Shown piece after piece: positions 1 to 5,216 of a DNA stretch of 5,331 nt. The stretch's first letter is position 1. Each line of letters starts with the position of its first letter. The stretch is taken from NCBI GenBank assembly GCA_034408685.1, contig JAWXCP010000007.1, positions 1 to 5,331 of the forward strand. The letters are read 5' to 3'. The notes under the pieces are model-generated. The model had not been told where the DNA came from, did no database searches, and saw only the letters and a program-made list of their open reading frames with translations. This DNA is from JANXVY01 sp034408685. GTDB lineage: Bacteria > Pseudomonadota > Alphaproteobacteria > Rhizobiales > Hyphomicrobiaceae. Both the position numbers and the translations under genes were made by a program.

Positions 1-1070
1 GGGCGAGACGGTACCGGAGCAGGCGCAGCGGCAGGAGCTGGGACTGGCGGCGGTGGCACCACGGGTTTCGCGCGTGCCGCCGACTGCGCTGCCTTCAGTT
101 CACCGATCCGCGCCGAGATGCAATCGGCGGCGGGTTTGCCTGCGTGCTGCTTTTCCAGCACCGCCAGCATCGACAAACTGCCGACGCTTTCAACCTCGCG
201 GCAAATGCGGACAGTTTCGGCCGCGCTGGATGGTGTGGGCGGTGGTGGTGCGACCGGTTTGGCCTCTTCGCGACCGGCGAAATAGACCTCGGGCAATGAA
301 GGGAACGACAGCCACGGGTCCTGGCCGATCGCCTGCTTGACACGGATCTGCACGGTGCGGAACATCGTCACCGCCTCGACGCCGGGCTTGACGATCTGCT
401 CGGCCAACACCTTCGCGTACGGCCCGCCGCCAGTGCCGGCATCCGACGCGGTCTGCTTTGGCGCGGTGGCGTAGGCGATCAGCAACCCCGACGTGTCGGC
501 GAGCGGCACGAAACCTTTGCTGCCACCGAGCGACTTCGCAGCTGGCCCGGTGATGTTGAGTTCGTTGCGGCAGGCGTCGAACACCAGATAGTGCGTCGCG
601 GCCGGGGACTGTTTCGACAGCAAGTCCATGATGGCTGGCTGCTGGAAGCTTTCGAACCATAACTTGTCGTCGTCGGCGTCGGCCACGTCGACAGGCACGA
701 GGTAGTTGATCTGCGTCTCCGGGTTGGCGATGCCGTGGCCGGAATAATAGAAGAAGCTCAGCGCCCCAGGGCCAGCGCGGCGGACCTCGGCGACGTAGCG
801 CTTCAAGGCCGTATCCATTTGCTTGTAGGTCGCGTCCTTGAGCACCGTGACGGTGAAGCCAACCTTGCGCAGCGAGGCGGCGACGAGTTCGACGTCGTTG
901 TGCGGGTTGACCAGCGGGCCGACCTTTTGGGTGTAGGCCTTGTTGCCGATCAGCAGGGCGAGACGGGGTGGTTCTCGTGCCGGTTCGCGCGAGAATGATG
1001 GCGCGGAGCCGTGGGCGGTAAAAGCCACAGCCAAGACGGTCCATAGAACTGCAAATATGGTTCGCAACAT
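1..1070 (-). CDS. Secreted caspase-like protease (peptidase C14 family), 3' end cut off by the window
   Basis: The frame is open from an ATG at 1070 to the window edge (356 codons, no stop), so the C-terminus is missing. Residues 1-23 form a Sec-type signal peptide: a basic start (MLRTIF), a hydrophobic core and a likely cut after HGSA. The caspase p20-like domain spans about residues 36-265. It opens with RLALLIGNKAY, has YYSGHG with the catalytic His at 112, and VFDACRNE with the catalytic Cys at 167. The later YATAP (200-204) and DPWLSFPSLPEVYF (251-264) blocks are also typical of bacterial C14 proteins. Two proline-rich linkers (272-280 and 336-354) flank a short helical stretch with Cys290 and Cys317. 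The family cleaves after basic or acidic residues; Asp165 could line a pocket for basic residues, as in metacaspases (inference). A G-rich stretch (GGTGGGGCGG) directly precedes the ATG. The gene lies 111 bp downstream of tRNA-Ala on the same strand. Export to the periplasm is likely; substrate unknown. Confidence 0.9.
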   Translation of the reverse strand, partial: MLRTIFAVLWTVLAVAFTAHGSAPSFSREPAREPPRLALLIGNKAYTQKVGPLVNPHNDVELVAASLRKVGFTVTVLKDATYKQMDTALKRYVAEVRRAGPGALSFFYYSGHGIANPETQINYLVPVDVADADDDKLWFESFQQPAIMDLLSKQSPAATHYLVFDACRNELNITGPAAKSLGGSKGFVPLADTSGLLIAYATAPKQTASDAGTGGGPYAKVLAEQIVKPGVEAVTMFRTVQIRVKQAIGQDPWLSFPSLPEVYFAGREEAKPVAPPPPTPSSAAETVRICREVESVGSLSMLAVLEKQHAGKPAADCISARIGELKAAQSAARAKPVVPPPPVPAPAAAPAPVPSR

Positions 1071-1181
1071 CCGCCCCACCCGATACCGAATTGGCGTGAG
1101 GGTAGCCCAACATCGTGTCAGCGGCTATGTGCGGGCGTTCGAAATTCGTGGGCTTTTCGATAACCCTGGTCTTAGGAAAAT

Positions 1182-1257
1182 TGGTGGAGCCGAGCGGGAT
1201 CGAACCGCTGACCTCGTCGTTGCGAACGACGCGCTCTCCCAACTGAGCTACGACCCC
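1182..1257 (-). tRNA. tRNA-Ala (anticodon CGC)
   Basis: The 76-nt minus-strand sequence folds into a full cloverleaf. The acceptor is GGGGTCG/CGGCTCC, the D stem GCTC/GAGC, the anticodon stem CGTCG/CGACG and the T stem AGCGG/CCGCT with loop TTCGATC. The anticodon loop TTCGCAA gives anticodon CGC (plus-strand 1222-1224), which reads the Ala codon GCG. Base pair 3-70 of the acceptor is G-U, the known identity mark of alanine tRNAs, which supports the call independently. The discriminator is A and CCA is encoded. A good promoter lies just upstream. Confidence 0.97.
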
Positions 1258-1270
1258 ACGGGTGGCGCAA

Positions 1271-1298
1271 CCTATGGACCGGCTTGGCTCCTTGTCAA
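1271..1298 (-). promoter_or_regulatory. Promoter of tRNA-Ala
   Basis: On the minus strand a perfect -35 hexamer TTGACA (1293-1298) is followed after 16 nt by CATAGG (1271-1276) as the -10. Transcription would start near 1263-1265, leaving a leader of about 6-8 nt before the tRNA at 1257. The -35 and the spacing are strong; the -10 is poor in its last two bases. The fit to the tRNA start is the main reason to believe it. Confidence 0.6.
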
Positions 1299-1343
1299 CG
1301 ACTTGTCCCGTGTTCGCTATACCGTGTTCGGGCCGACCATTGC

Positions 1344-1363
1344 CCCTCGACTGCCCTCGACTG
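1344..1363. repeat. Exact tandem duplication of a 10-mer
   Basis: CCCTCGACTG occurs twice head to tail (1344-1353 and 1354-1363) with no mismatch. It sits mid-spacer, away from any predicted promoter element. It is one of several short tandem duplications in the spacers of this window. Confidence 0.85.
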
Positions 1364-1494
1364 CGCCCGTATCGACAGCCGATGGCGACATCTGTACTGG
1401 TGGGCTCAAGGCACATTTCTGCTCGAGGCGGACGGCTCACTTTGTGAGGTGCAAGAGCAAACGGGGTGCCGCGTGACGAGATCATCAATACCGA

Positions 1495-1519
1495 ACGTCA
1501 ATATCGTCCGTTAATATCG
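1495..1519. repeat. Imperfect 12-bp direct repeat upstream of the dehydrogenase gene
   Basis: ACGTCAATATCG (1495-1506) and CCGTTAATATCG (1508-1519) match at 10 of 12 positions with a 13-bp period. They lie about 30-50 bp before the start codon at 1548, in the most AT-rich part of the spacer. The position would suit a regulator site or promoter elements, but no factor can be named. Confidence 0.45.
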
Positions 1520-1547
1520 AAGATTACTATCGACTTGGGGTCGCTCG

Positions 1548-2291
1548 ATGTCAAAAATCGCACTCGTCACTGGCGCCGGATCGGGCATCGGCAAGGTGTC
1601 GGCGCTGGCACTCGCCGCCGACGGGTGGACCGTGGTGCTGTCGGGCCGCCGCCGCGAGACGTTGGCGCAAACCGCCGCACTTGCCAGCACGGCGAACGTT
1701 TCGGTGGTCCCCGCCGACGTCACCGATGAAGCTGCCGTCTCTGCCTTATTTGCTGCCATCGAGCGCGACCATGGCCGCCTCGACTTGCTGTTCAACAACG
1801 CCGGTGCCTTTGGCCCCGGTAAGCCCCTCGATGAGGTTACGGGTGAGGAGTGGCGCGCGACGGTCGATGCTAATCTCAACGGCGCGTTTTATTGCGCGCG
1901 CGAGGCGATCCGGTTGATGAAGCGCCAGCGGCCGATCGGCGGCCGGATCATCAACAACGGCTCGATTTCTGCCCAGGTGCCGCGTCCCAACGGCGGCACC
2001 TATGCGACGACCAAACACGCGATCACCGGGCTGACCAAGTCGATCTCGCTCGAAGGCCGCGCCTTCGATATCGCCTGCGGGCAGATCGACATCGGCAACG
2101 CGGCGACCGATATGACGGCTGGCTTCGGCGCGGGCGCTTTGCAGGCCGACGGCACCCGCAAGCAGGAACCGCGGATGGACGTCGCCCATGTTGCGACGGC
2201 GATCGTGCAAATGGCCAACCTGCCGCTATCGGCCAACGTCCAGTTCATGACGATCATGGCGACTGCGATGCCCTACGTCGGCCGCGGCTGA
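1548..2291 (+). CDS. Short-chain dehydrogenase/reductase (classical SDR)
   Basis: This 247-residue protein is a full-length classical SDR, a Rossmann-fold NAD(P)-dependent oxidoreductase, probably cytoplasmic. The cofactor motif TGAGSGIG is at residues 8-15, NNAG at 83-86 and the active-site Asn at 109. The catalytic Ser139, Tyr152 and Lys156 have the usual spacing (S to Y 13, YxxxK). Arginines 34-36 directly after the second strand (SGRRR) favour NADP(H) over NAD(H), which is inference. The C-terminal third (QIDIGNAATDMT at 179-190; VQFMTIMAT and PYVGRG near the end) resembles a widespread proteobacterial SDR group, often loosely labelled 3-oxoacyl-ACP reductase; the substrate is not deducible. 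The ATG at 1548 begins just before the first beta strand, as in relatives. Only a weak G-run (GGGG, about 8 nt upstream) acts as a ribosome site. The gene stands alone and converges with the DUF3108 gene, 30 bp apart. Confidence 0.92.
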   Translation: MSKIALVTGAGSGIGKVSALALAADGWTVVLSGRRRETLAQTAALASTANVSVVPADVTDEAAVSALFAAIERDHGRLDLLFNNAGAFGPGKPLDEVTGEEWRATVDANLNGAFYCAREAIRLMKRQRPIGGRIINNGSISAQVPRPNGGTYATTKHAITGLTKSISLEGRAFDIACGQIDIGNAATDMTAGFGAGALQADGTRKQEPRMDVAHVATAIVQMANLPLSANVQFMTIMATAMPYVGRG

Positions 2292-2315
2292 AATCGGACA
2301 GCTGAAATCTGACAG
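2288..2315. repeat. 14-bp tandem duplication over the dehydrogenase stop codon
   Basis: CTGAAATCGGACAG (2288-2301) is followed directly by CTGAAATCTGACAG (2302-2315), 13 of 14 identical. The first copy contains the TGA stop of the dehydrogenase gene and the second repeats that TGA in another frame, so nearly the whole 30-bp convergent spacer is duplicated gene end. No hairpin terminator is visible between the two convergent genes. Confidence 0.85.
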
Positions 2316-2321
2316 CAGCGG

Positions 2322-3221
2322 TCAATTATTCCAGGCCACCTTGCCGATTTTGGCGCCGGTGACTTCGATCCGTTCGGCGACCATGGTGGCCGTGCCCCAA
2401 CCGGTCGGGATCGTCACGGTGTGGGGGATCATCAGGTCGGTACCGGGCACGCGGCGTAGCAACACCTCGATGTCCTTGTTGGACGCGAAGCTATCGGTTT
2501 CGGCCTTGAGCTTGTGGCCGGCGACGGGCGTGTACGTCACGCGGCAGACGACACCCATCTCCGGCGCGGCTGAATTTCCGCCCTTGGCGTCGGGCGGGAT
2601 CGGCTGCTGGCGCTTGGGTGAGAACGCGATGTCGAAGCGGTGCTTGCCGTCGAACACCGGCACTTTCTTGTCGCACGGCTTCCCGTCGCTGCGGGTCAGC
2701 ATCATGATGGCCGAGATCGGGTCATAGACGTTGCGGCGGTGCTCGTCCTTCAGCGGCACCCGGTCGGGGTGCGGCTCGATAGGCGGTTCGACCGCGGTCG
2801 GGTTGGCTGTCGGGCCGTCGAACGCCATGTGGATTTTGCCGGACTTCTTGCCGCCCTTCCAGTCGAAGGCATATGTTTTCGGGGCGGGCGACGGCACGTT
2901 TGTCCGCAGGCCAGTCCCACTCGCGGTTTTTCCCAGCGTGCCGGTCGCGTTGCCTGAGGTCTGTACCTTGAACGCGCCGAGCAGGACCGAGAGCTTCGAC
3001 GTGCCCGACATTTTGTAGCCGGTCGCCGTCGCTTCCGACTGGATGTCGGACTTGCCGACCTCGATGCCTTGGAATTTGAGGCGGTAGCGCGCGTTGACGG
3101 TCGATGGCCACGCATCATTGGCGCACGCCGGAGCGGTGGATGCCAGAGTTGCTGCAGCTGCGCTCAAAATGCTCGCGGTGACAGCGGTCCTGCGGCGGCG
3201 TCGGGCCAGCTTATGGCACAT
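2322..3221 (-). CDS. Exported DUF3108-family protein
   Basis: This 299-residue protein starts at the ATG at 3221. The start is chosen because GGAG lies 10 nt upstream and because it opens a good signal peptide: a run of five arginines (7-11), a hydrophobic Ala-rich core and a cut after ACA at residue 34. The frame remains open 90 codons further upstream, but that part is low-complexity, basic and covers tandem repeats. The mature part starts with a beta-rich domain of the DUF3108 type: RYRLKFQGIEVGKSD, a GYKMSGTSKLS block, KTYAFDWKGGKKSGKI, and VYDPISAIMML near the middle. DUF3108 proteins are periplasmic or envelope proteins of unknown function common in proteobacteria. A Pro-rich segment (VEPPIEPHPDRVP) lies before the last third. 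Two cysteines in the mature region could form a disulfide bridge. No operon partner is visible; the gene sits alone on the minus strand. I am fairly sure of the family and do not know the role. Confidence 0.85.
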   Translation of the reverse strand: MCHKLARRRRRTAVTASILSAAAATLASTAPACANDAWPSTVNARYRLKFQGIEVGKSDIQSEATATGYKMSGTSKLSVLLGAFKVQTSGNATGTLGKTASGTGLRTNVPSPAPKTYAFDWKGGKKSGKIHMAFDGPTANPTAVEPPIEPHPDRVPLKDEHRRNVYDPISAIMMLTRSDGKPCDKKVPVFDGKHRFDIAFSPKRQQPIPPDAKGGNSAAPEMGVVCRVTYTPVAGHKLKAETDSFASNKDIEVLLRRVPGTDLMIPHTVTIPTGWGTATMVAERIEVTGAKIGKVAWNN

Positions 3222-3238
3222 GCGGGTCCGTCTCCAAA

Positions 3239-3289
3239 TTTGCGCCGAAGTCGGTTTGCGCCGTGGTTCATAGTTTGCGCCGTGGTTCA
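3239..3289. repeat. Direct repeats just upstream of the DUF3108 ribosome site
   Basis: GTTTGCGCCGTGGTTCA occurs exactly at 3254-3270 and 3273-3289 (17 bp, 19-bp period). Its first part, TTTGCGCCG, is present a third time at 3239-3247. On the minus strand the repeats lie about 18-68 nt before the DUF3108 start codon, in the leader or promoter region. They could be repeated regulator sites or a plain slippage duplication. Confidence 0.8.
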
Positions 3290-3345
3290 AAGGTTGGGCG
3301 TTCGCGGCGGAGTTGGCCAGGAGGCGTGCCGGGAACGCGCGGGAA

Positions 3346-3373
3346 GTCCCCGTGTGCGGATGGTCCCCGTGTG
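3346..3373. repeat. 11-bp direct repeat
   Basis: GTCCCCGTGTG is found exactly at 3346-3356 and 3363-3373, a 17-bp period with a 6-bp unrelated gap. No function is evident. Confidence 0.7.
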
Positions 3374-3469
3374 TTGAACCATAGTGCCTCGGGGCTAGGA
3401 TTGGTTTCCGGCGAGAGTGTGTCGGGCGCTTCGCTTTCGGGTGCTTTGGACCAAGCGGCCGCTGCTTTC

Positions 3470-3555
3470 GGGGCAAGTGGGAACGGGGCAAGGGGGAACG
3501 GGGCGAGTAAGGATTTGGGCGAGTGAGGACTTGGGCAAGCGAGGATTTGGGAAGG
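3470..3555 (+). repeat. G-rich tandem array with a G-quadruplex motif
   Basis: Two 15-bp units (3470-3484 GGGGCAAGTGGGAAC, 3485-3499 GGGGCAAGGGGGAAC) pass into three 16-bp units: 3501-3516 GGGCGAGTAAGGATTT, 3517-3532 GGGCGAGTGAGGACTT and 3533-3548 GGGCAAGCGAGGATTT. A partial GGGAAGG follows. The units share the pattern GGG(C/A)RAG. Between 3470 and 3503 five runs of three or more G are separated by loops of 5, 3, 3 and 3 nt, which meets the usual G-quadruplex rule on the plus strand. The array ends about 70 bp before tRNA-Arg. Confidence 0.85.
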
Positions 3556-3622
3556 TGACAGAGGTGGCACGTCTCAGCGGCGCATGGTATTTGACGACTG
3601 CGGCGGTAACTCGCGTCTGCAT

Positions 3623-3699
3623 GGTCCCGTAGCTCAGTTGGATAGAGCGGCAGTTTCCTAAACTGTAGGTCGCAGGTTCAATTCCTGCCGGGATCACCA
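3623..3699 (+). tRNA. tRNA-Arg (anticodon CCT)
   Basis: The 77-nt sequence folds into a full cloverleaf: acceptor GGTCCCG/CGGGATC, D stem GCTC/GAGC, anticodon stem GCAGT/ACTGT, T stem GCAGG/CCTGC with loop TTCAATT. The anticodon loop TTCCTAA puts CCT at 3657-3659, which reads the Arg codon AGG, rare in GC-rich genomes that prefer CGN. CCA is encoded at 3697-3699. It is a single tRNA gene with no tRNA neighbour here. tRNA genes of this type are common integration sites, but no integrase or duplicated 3' end is seen in the window. Confidence 0.97.
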
Positions 3700-3743
3700 C
3701 GTGTCACGTGTCCAAGCCCGAGACACACATCGGCACACATTGG
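3699..3743. repeat. Two short tandem duplications after tRNA-Arg
   Basis: Starting at the last base of the tRNA, ACGTGTC is repeated exactly (3699-3705, 3706-3712). A little further on CACACATCGG (3724-3733) is followed directly by CACACATTGG (3734-3743), 9 of 10 identical. A weak 5-bp hairpin GTGTC/GACAC (3708-3712, 3722-3726) lies between them but has no T-run, so it is a poor terminator candidate. Confidence 0.75.
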
Positions 3744-3797
3744 CCTCTCAACGACGGCCTCTCAACGACGGTCTCTCAACGACGGCCTCTCAACGAC
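3742..3797. repeat. Four tandem copies of a 14-bp unit
   Basis: GGCCTCTCAACGAC is repeated head to tail four times: 3742-3755, 3756-3769, 3770-3783 and 3784-3797. Only the third copy differs (C to T at its third base). It lies in the convergent spacer between tRNA-Arg and the end of grpE, 45 bp beyond the grpE stop. The near-perfect identity suggests recent expansion, so copy number may vary between strains. Confidence 0.95.
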
Positions 3798-3842
3798 CCG
3801 GCCGCTGAACGATCGCCATGTTTTTGCGCGGACCGCTGGTGG

Positions 3843-4607
3843 TCAGCCCCCGTCGTTCTCGGTGTCTTCGCCGGGACGGTCCTCGCCGGGGCGCAGGCCA
3901 CCATTGCCGCCGGCTGGCTTGGCAATTTTTGGACCGCCGGTCGAGACAACGACCATGGCCGGGCGCAGCACGCGATCCTCGATCAGATAGCCGACCTGGA
4001 ACACCTGCAGCACCGTGCCTGTCGCGACGCTCGGGTCGGCTTGCTCCATCACCGCTTGGTGCTGATGCGGGTTGAACGGCTCACCCGCCGGGGCGACGCG
4101 CGTAACGCCGTGGCGTTCGAGCGTCTTGAAAAACTCGCGCTCGGTCAGCGTGACGCCTTCAAGGAGGCTCGTCAGCGCAGGGTTGTCGGACTTGGCATCG
4201 GCTGGCACCGAGGCGATGGCGCGCTCGAAGTTGTCGGCCACTTCGACGATGTCGCGGGCGAGCTTGGTGATCGCGTATTTGGCTGTCTCTTCCTTCTCGC
4301 GCTCGACGCGCTTCCTCATATTTTCGATTTCGGCGTAGCCGCGCAGCACTTTTTCATTGGCCACTTCGAGTTGCGCCTCGCGGGCCTCCAGGCTCGCGCG
4401 GGCGTCGTCGAGGTCGTTCTGCAACGTCTCGATGATATCGCGAATCTGGGCCTGCGGGATGTCGTCGCTATAGAAGTCGTCTGCCATGGTTCCGCCTGCG
4501 GTCTGGTTGTCGGCCGCAGCCGTCGGATGAAGGGCTGTGTGCTCCGGTGAGGGCACGGCGGAATTGTCGGCGGCTTCGGGCGATAACGGGTTTTTGTCGT
4601 CGCTCAT
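3843..4607 (-). CDS. grpE: GrpE, nucleotide-exchange factor of DnaK
   Basis: GrpE is a cytoplasmic homodimer that releases ADP from DnaK in the DnaK-DnaJ-GrpE chaperone cycle. The predicted protein has 254 residues. Residues 1-50 are acidic, low-complexity and probably disordered. Residues 52-110 form the long dimerising helix (coiled-coil character; YAEIENMRKRVEREKEE at 91-107), then the four-helix part. The beta domain that contacts DnaK carries the family signature at about 164-221: ERHGV, APAGEPFNPHQHQAVME, VLQVFQVGYLIEDRVLRPA. The tail after 222 is Gly/Pro/acidic. I take the ATG at 4607 because MSDDKN is a typical GrpE start, though no clear ribosome site precedes it. An internal ATG at 4487 (residue 41) has AGGCGG ahead of it and would give 214 residues, nearer the usual 190-210. 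It follows hrcA with a 132-bp gap, as in many alphaproteobacteria. That gap holds a palindrome CCCGATCGGG (4671-4680) but no CIRCE element. Confidence 0.96.
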   Translation of the reverse strand: MSDDKNPLSPEAADNSAVPSPEHTALHPTAAADNQTAGGTMADDFYSDDIPQAQIRDIIETLQNDLDDARASLEAREAQLEVANEKVLRGYAEIENMRKRVEREKEETAKYAITKLARDIVEVADNFERAIASVPADAKSDNPALTSLLEGVTLTEREFFKTLERHGVTRVAPAGEPFNPHQHQAVMEQADPSVATGTVLQVFQVGYLIEDRVLRPAMVVVSTGGPKIAKPAGGNGGLRPGEDRPGEDTENDGG

Positions 4608-4739
4608 AGGGTGTGTCTTGGTCTCTTCTAACGGCGCGGTTTTGCGCTGCAACGGGTCTGCGCGGTATCTCCCGATCGGGCGTCGAAATCAAGCTCGCGC
4701 GGCGATTGGTCAACGCGATCGATCAACATCGCGCCACGG

Positions 4740-5216
4740 TCATGCCAAGATGCGGCCGACGAGCTTGGCAGTGTAATCGACCATCGGGATGATACGGGCG
4801 TAGTTGAGCCGCGTCGGCCCTATAACGCCGAGAATACCAACAACGTTCCGCTGGTCGTCCTTGAACGGGGCGACGATCAGCGACGAACCCGACAGCGAAA
4901 ACAGCTTGTTTTCCGAACCGATGAAAATGCGCACGCCATCGGCTTGGTCGGACGCGCCGAGCAGTTGGACCAGTTCGCGCTTGCTTTCGAGGTCGTCGAA
5001 CAGGCGGCGGATGCGGTCGAGATCGGCTTCGGCGGGTAGGTCTTTGAGCAGATTGGCCTGTCCGCGCACGATCAGCGAGCGGCGGTCGTCGACCGTGCCG
5101 GACCATTGGGCGAGGCCGGCTTTGATGACTTTCTGCGCCAGCAGGTCGAGTTCGTCTTTGGCCGATTGCAGTTCGGTTTCAAAGCGGGCCTGGGCTTCGG
5201 CAATGGACAGGCCGCG
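4740..5216 (-). CDS. hrcA: HrcA heat-inducible transcription repressor, C-terminal part only
   Basis: HrcA represses chaperone operons such as groESL by binding CIRCE operators, and its activity depends on GroEL. Only about 158 C-terminal residues are genuine here, against a usual length near 340-360. The winged-helix DNA-binding N-terminus is absent. Family hallmarks are RGLSIAEAQ at the broken end, a central GSENKLFSLSGSSLIVAPF stretch, and the C-terminal block GVIGPTRLNYARIIPMVDYTAKLV, ending at the TGA at 4740-4742. The frame stays open to a start-like ATG at 5288. The extra 24 residues (MQFGFKAGLGFGNGQ...) are just the opposite strand of hrcA read through the inverted repeat at the window end, so that start is false. 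The same peptide appears again on the plus strand from 5217. Gene order hrcA then grpE is standard. Confidence 0.93.
   Translation of the reverse strand, partial: RGLSIAEAQARFETELQSAKDELDLLAQKVIKAGLAQWSGTVDDRRSLIVRGQANLLKDLPAEADLDRIRRLFDDLESKRELVQLLGASDQADGVRIFIGSENKLFSLSGSSLIVAPFKDDQRNVVGILGVIGPTRLNYARIIPMVDYTAKLVGRILA

Larger units (their letters stand above)
1258..1547. other. Divergent spacer between tRNA-Ala and the dehydrogenase gene
   Basis: These 290 bp hold the tRNA-Ala promoter at the left, an exact 10-bp tandem duplication in the middle (1344-1363) and an AT-richer stretch with a 12-bp imperfect direct repeat at the right (1495-1519), just ahead of the dehydrogenase gene. Short open frames cross it on the plus strand (1262-1447, 1284-1514). 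They lack recognisable domains and run over promoter or repeat sequence, so I do not call a gene. The promoter of the dehydrogenase gene must lie here, but I see no clean -35/-10 pair. Confidence 0.6.
3222..3622. other. 401-bp gene-free divergent spacer rich in tandem repeats
   Basis: The spacer separates the start of the DUF3108 gene from tRNA-Arg, so both promoters should be here. It contains three sets of short direct repeats (3239-3289, 3346-3373, 3470-3555), and GCTTTCGGG occurs at both 3433-3441 and 3464-3472. A TTGACG at 3591-3596 could be the -35 of tRNA-Arg, but no acceptable -10 lies at the right distance. Open frames cross on both strands (3263-3526 plus, 3268-3570 minus). Their products are low-complexity translations of the repeats, so I call no gene. 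Confidence 0.7.

Noticed and set aside
940..1476. 178-codon plus-strand open frame
   Set aside because: It contains AERDRTADLVVANDALSQLSYD, the usual false product from the antisense strand of a tRNA gene, and covers the caspase start and the tRNA promoter.
190..1488. 432-codon minus-strand open frame across the caspase gene, tRNA-Ala and the spacer
   Set aside because: It overlaps the caspase gene in another frame and reads straight through the tRNA; its GVVAQLGERVVRNDE stretch is the well-known false translation of a tRNA gene.
1746..2210. 154-codon minus-strand open frame
   Set aside because: Shadow of the dehydrogenase gene, whose SDR motifs are complete on the other strand.
3222..3491. 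90-codon upstream extension of the DUF3108 gene
   Set aside because: Low-complexity basic sequence over tandem repeats; the start at 3221 has a ribosome site and opens a signal peptide.
3591..3619. TTGACG as the -35 of a tRNA-Arg promoter
   Set aside because: No acceptable -10 lies 16-18 nt downstream, and the spacing would put the transcription start inside the tRNA.
3395..3700. 101-codon minus-strand open frame beginning MVIPAGIEPATYSLG
   Set aside because: Its first part is antisense tRNA-Arg, a widespread annotation error, and the remainder translates the G-rich repeat array.
3742..3797. Possible CRISPR array
   Set aside because: The 14-bp units are directly adjacent with no spacers and no cas gene is present.
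3708..4550. 280-codon plus-strand open frame
   Set aside because: Antisense to grpE; its long open length follows from the GC-rich codon use of grpE, and its start lies in the repeat spacer.
4706..4726. TTGGTC-N9-GATCAA dyad in the hrcA-grpE gap as an HrcA operator
   Set aside because: It has the 9-nt spacing of CIRCE, but the arms do not resemble TTAGCACTC/GAGTGCTAA, are only 6 nt long and have a mismatch.
4714..4733. CGCGAT/ATCGCG hairpin after the hrcA stop as a terminator
   Set aside because: Only a 6-bp stem with an 8-nt loop and no T-run; hrcA and grpE are usually co-transcribed.
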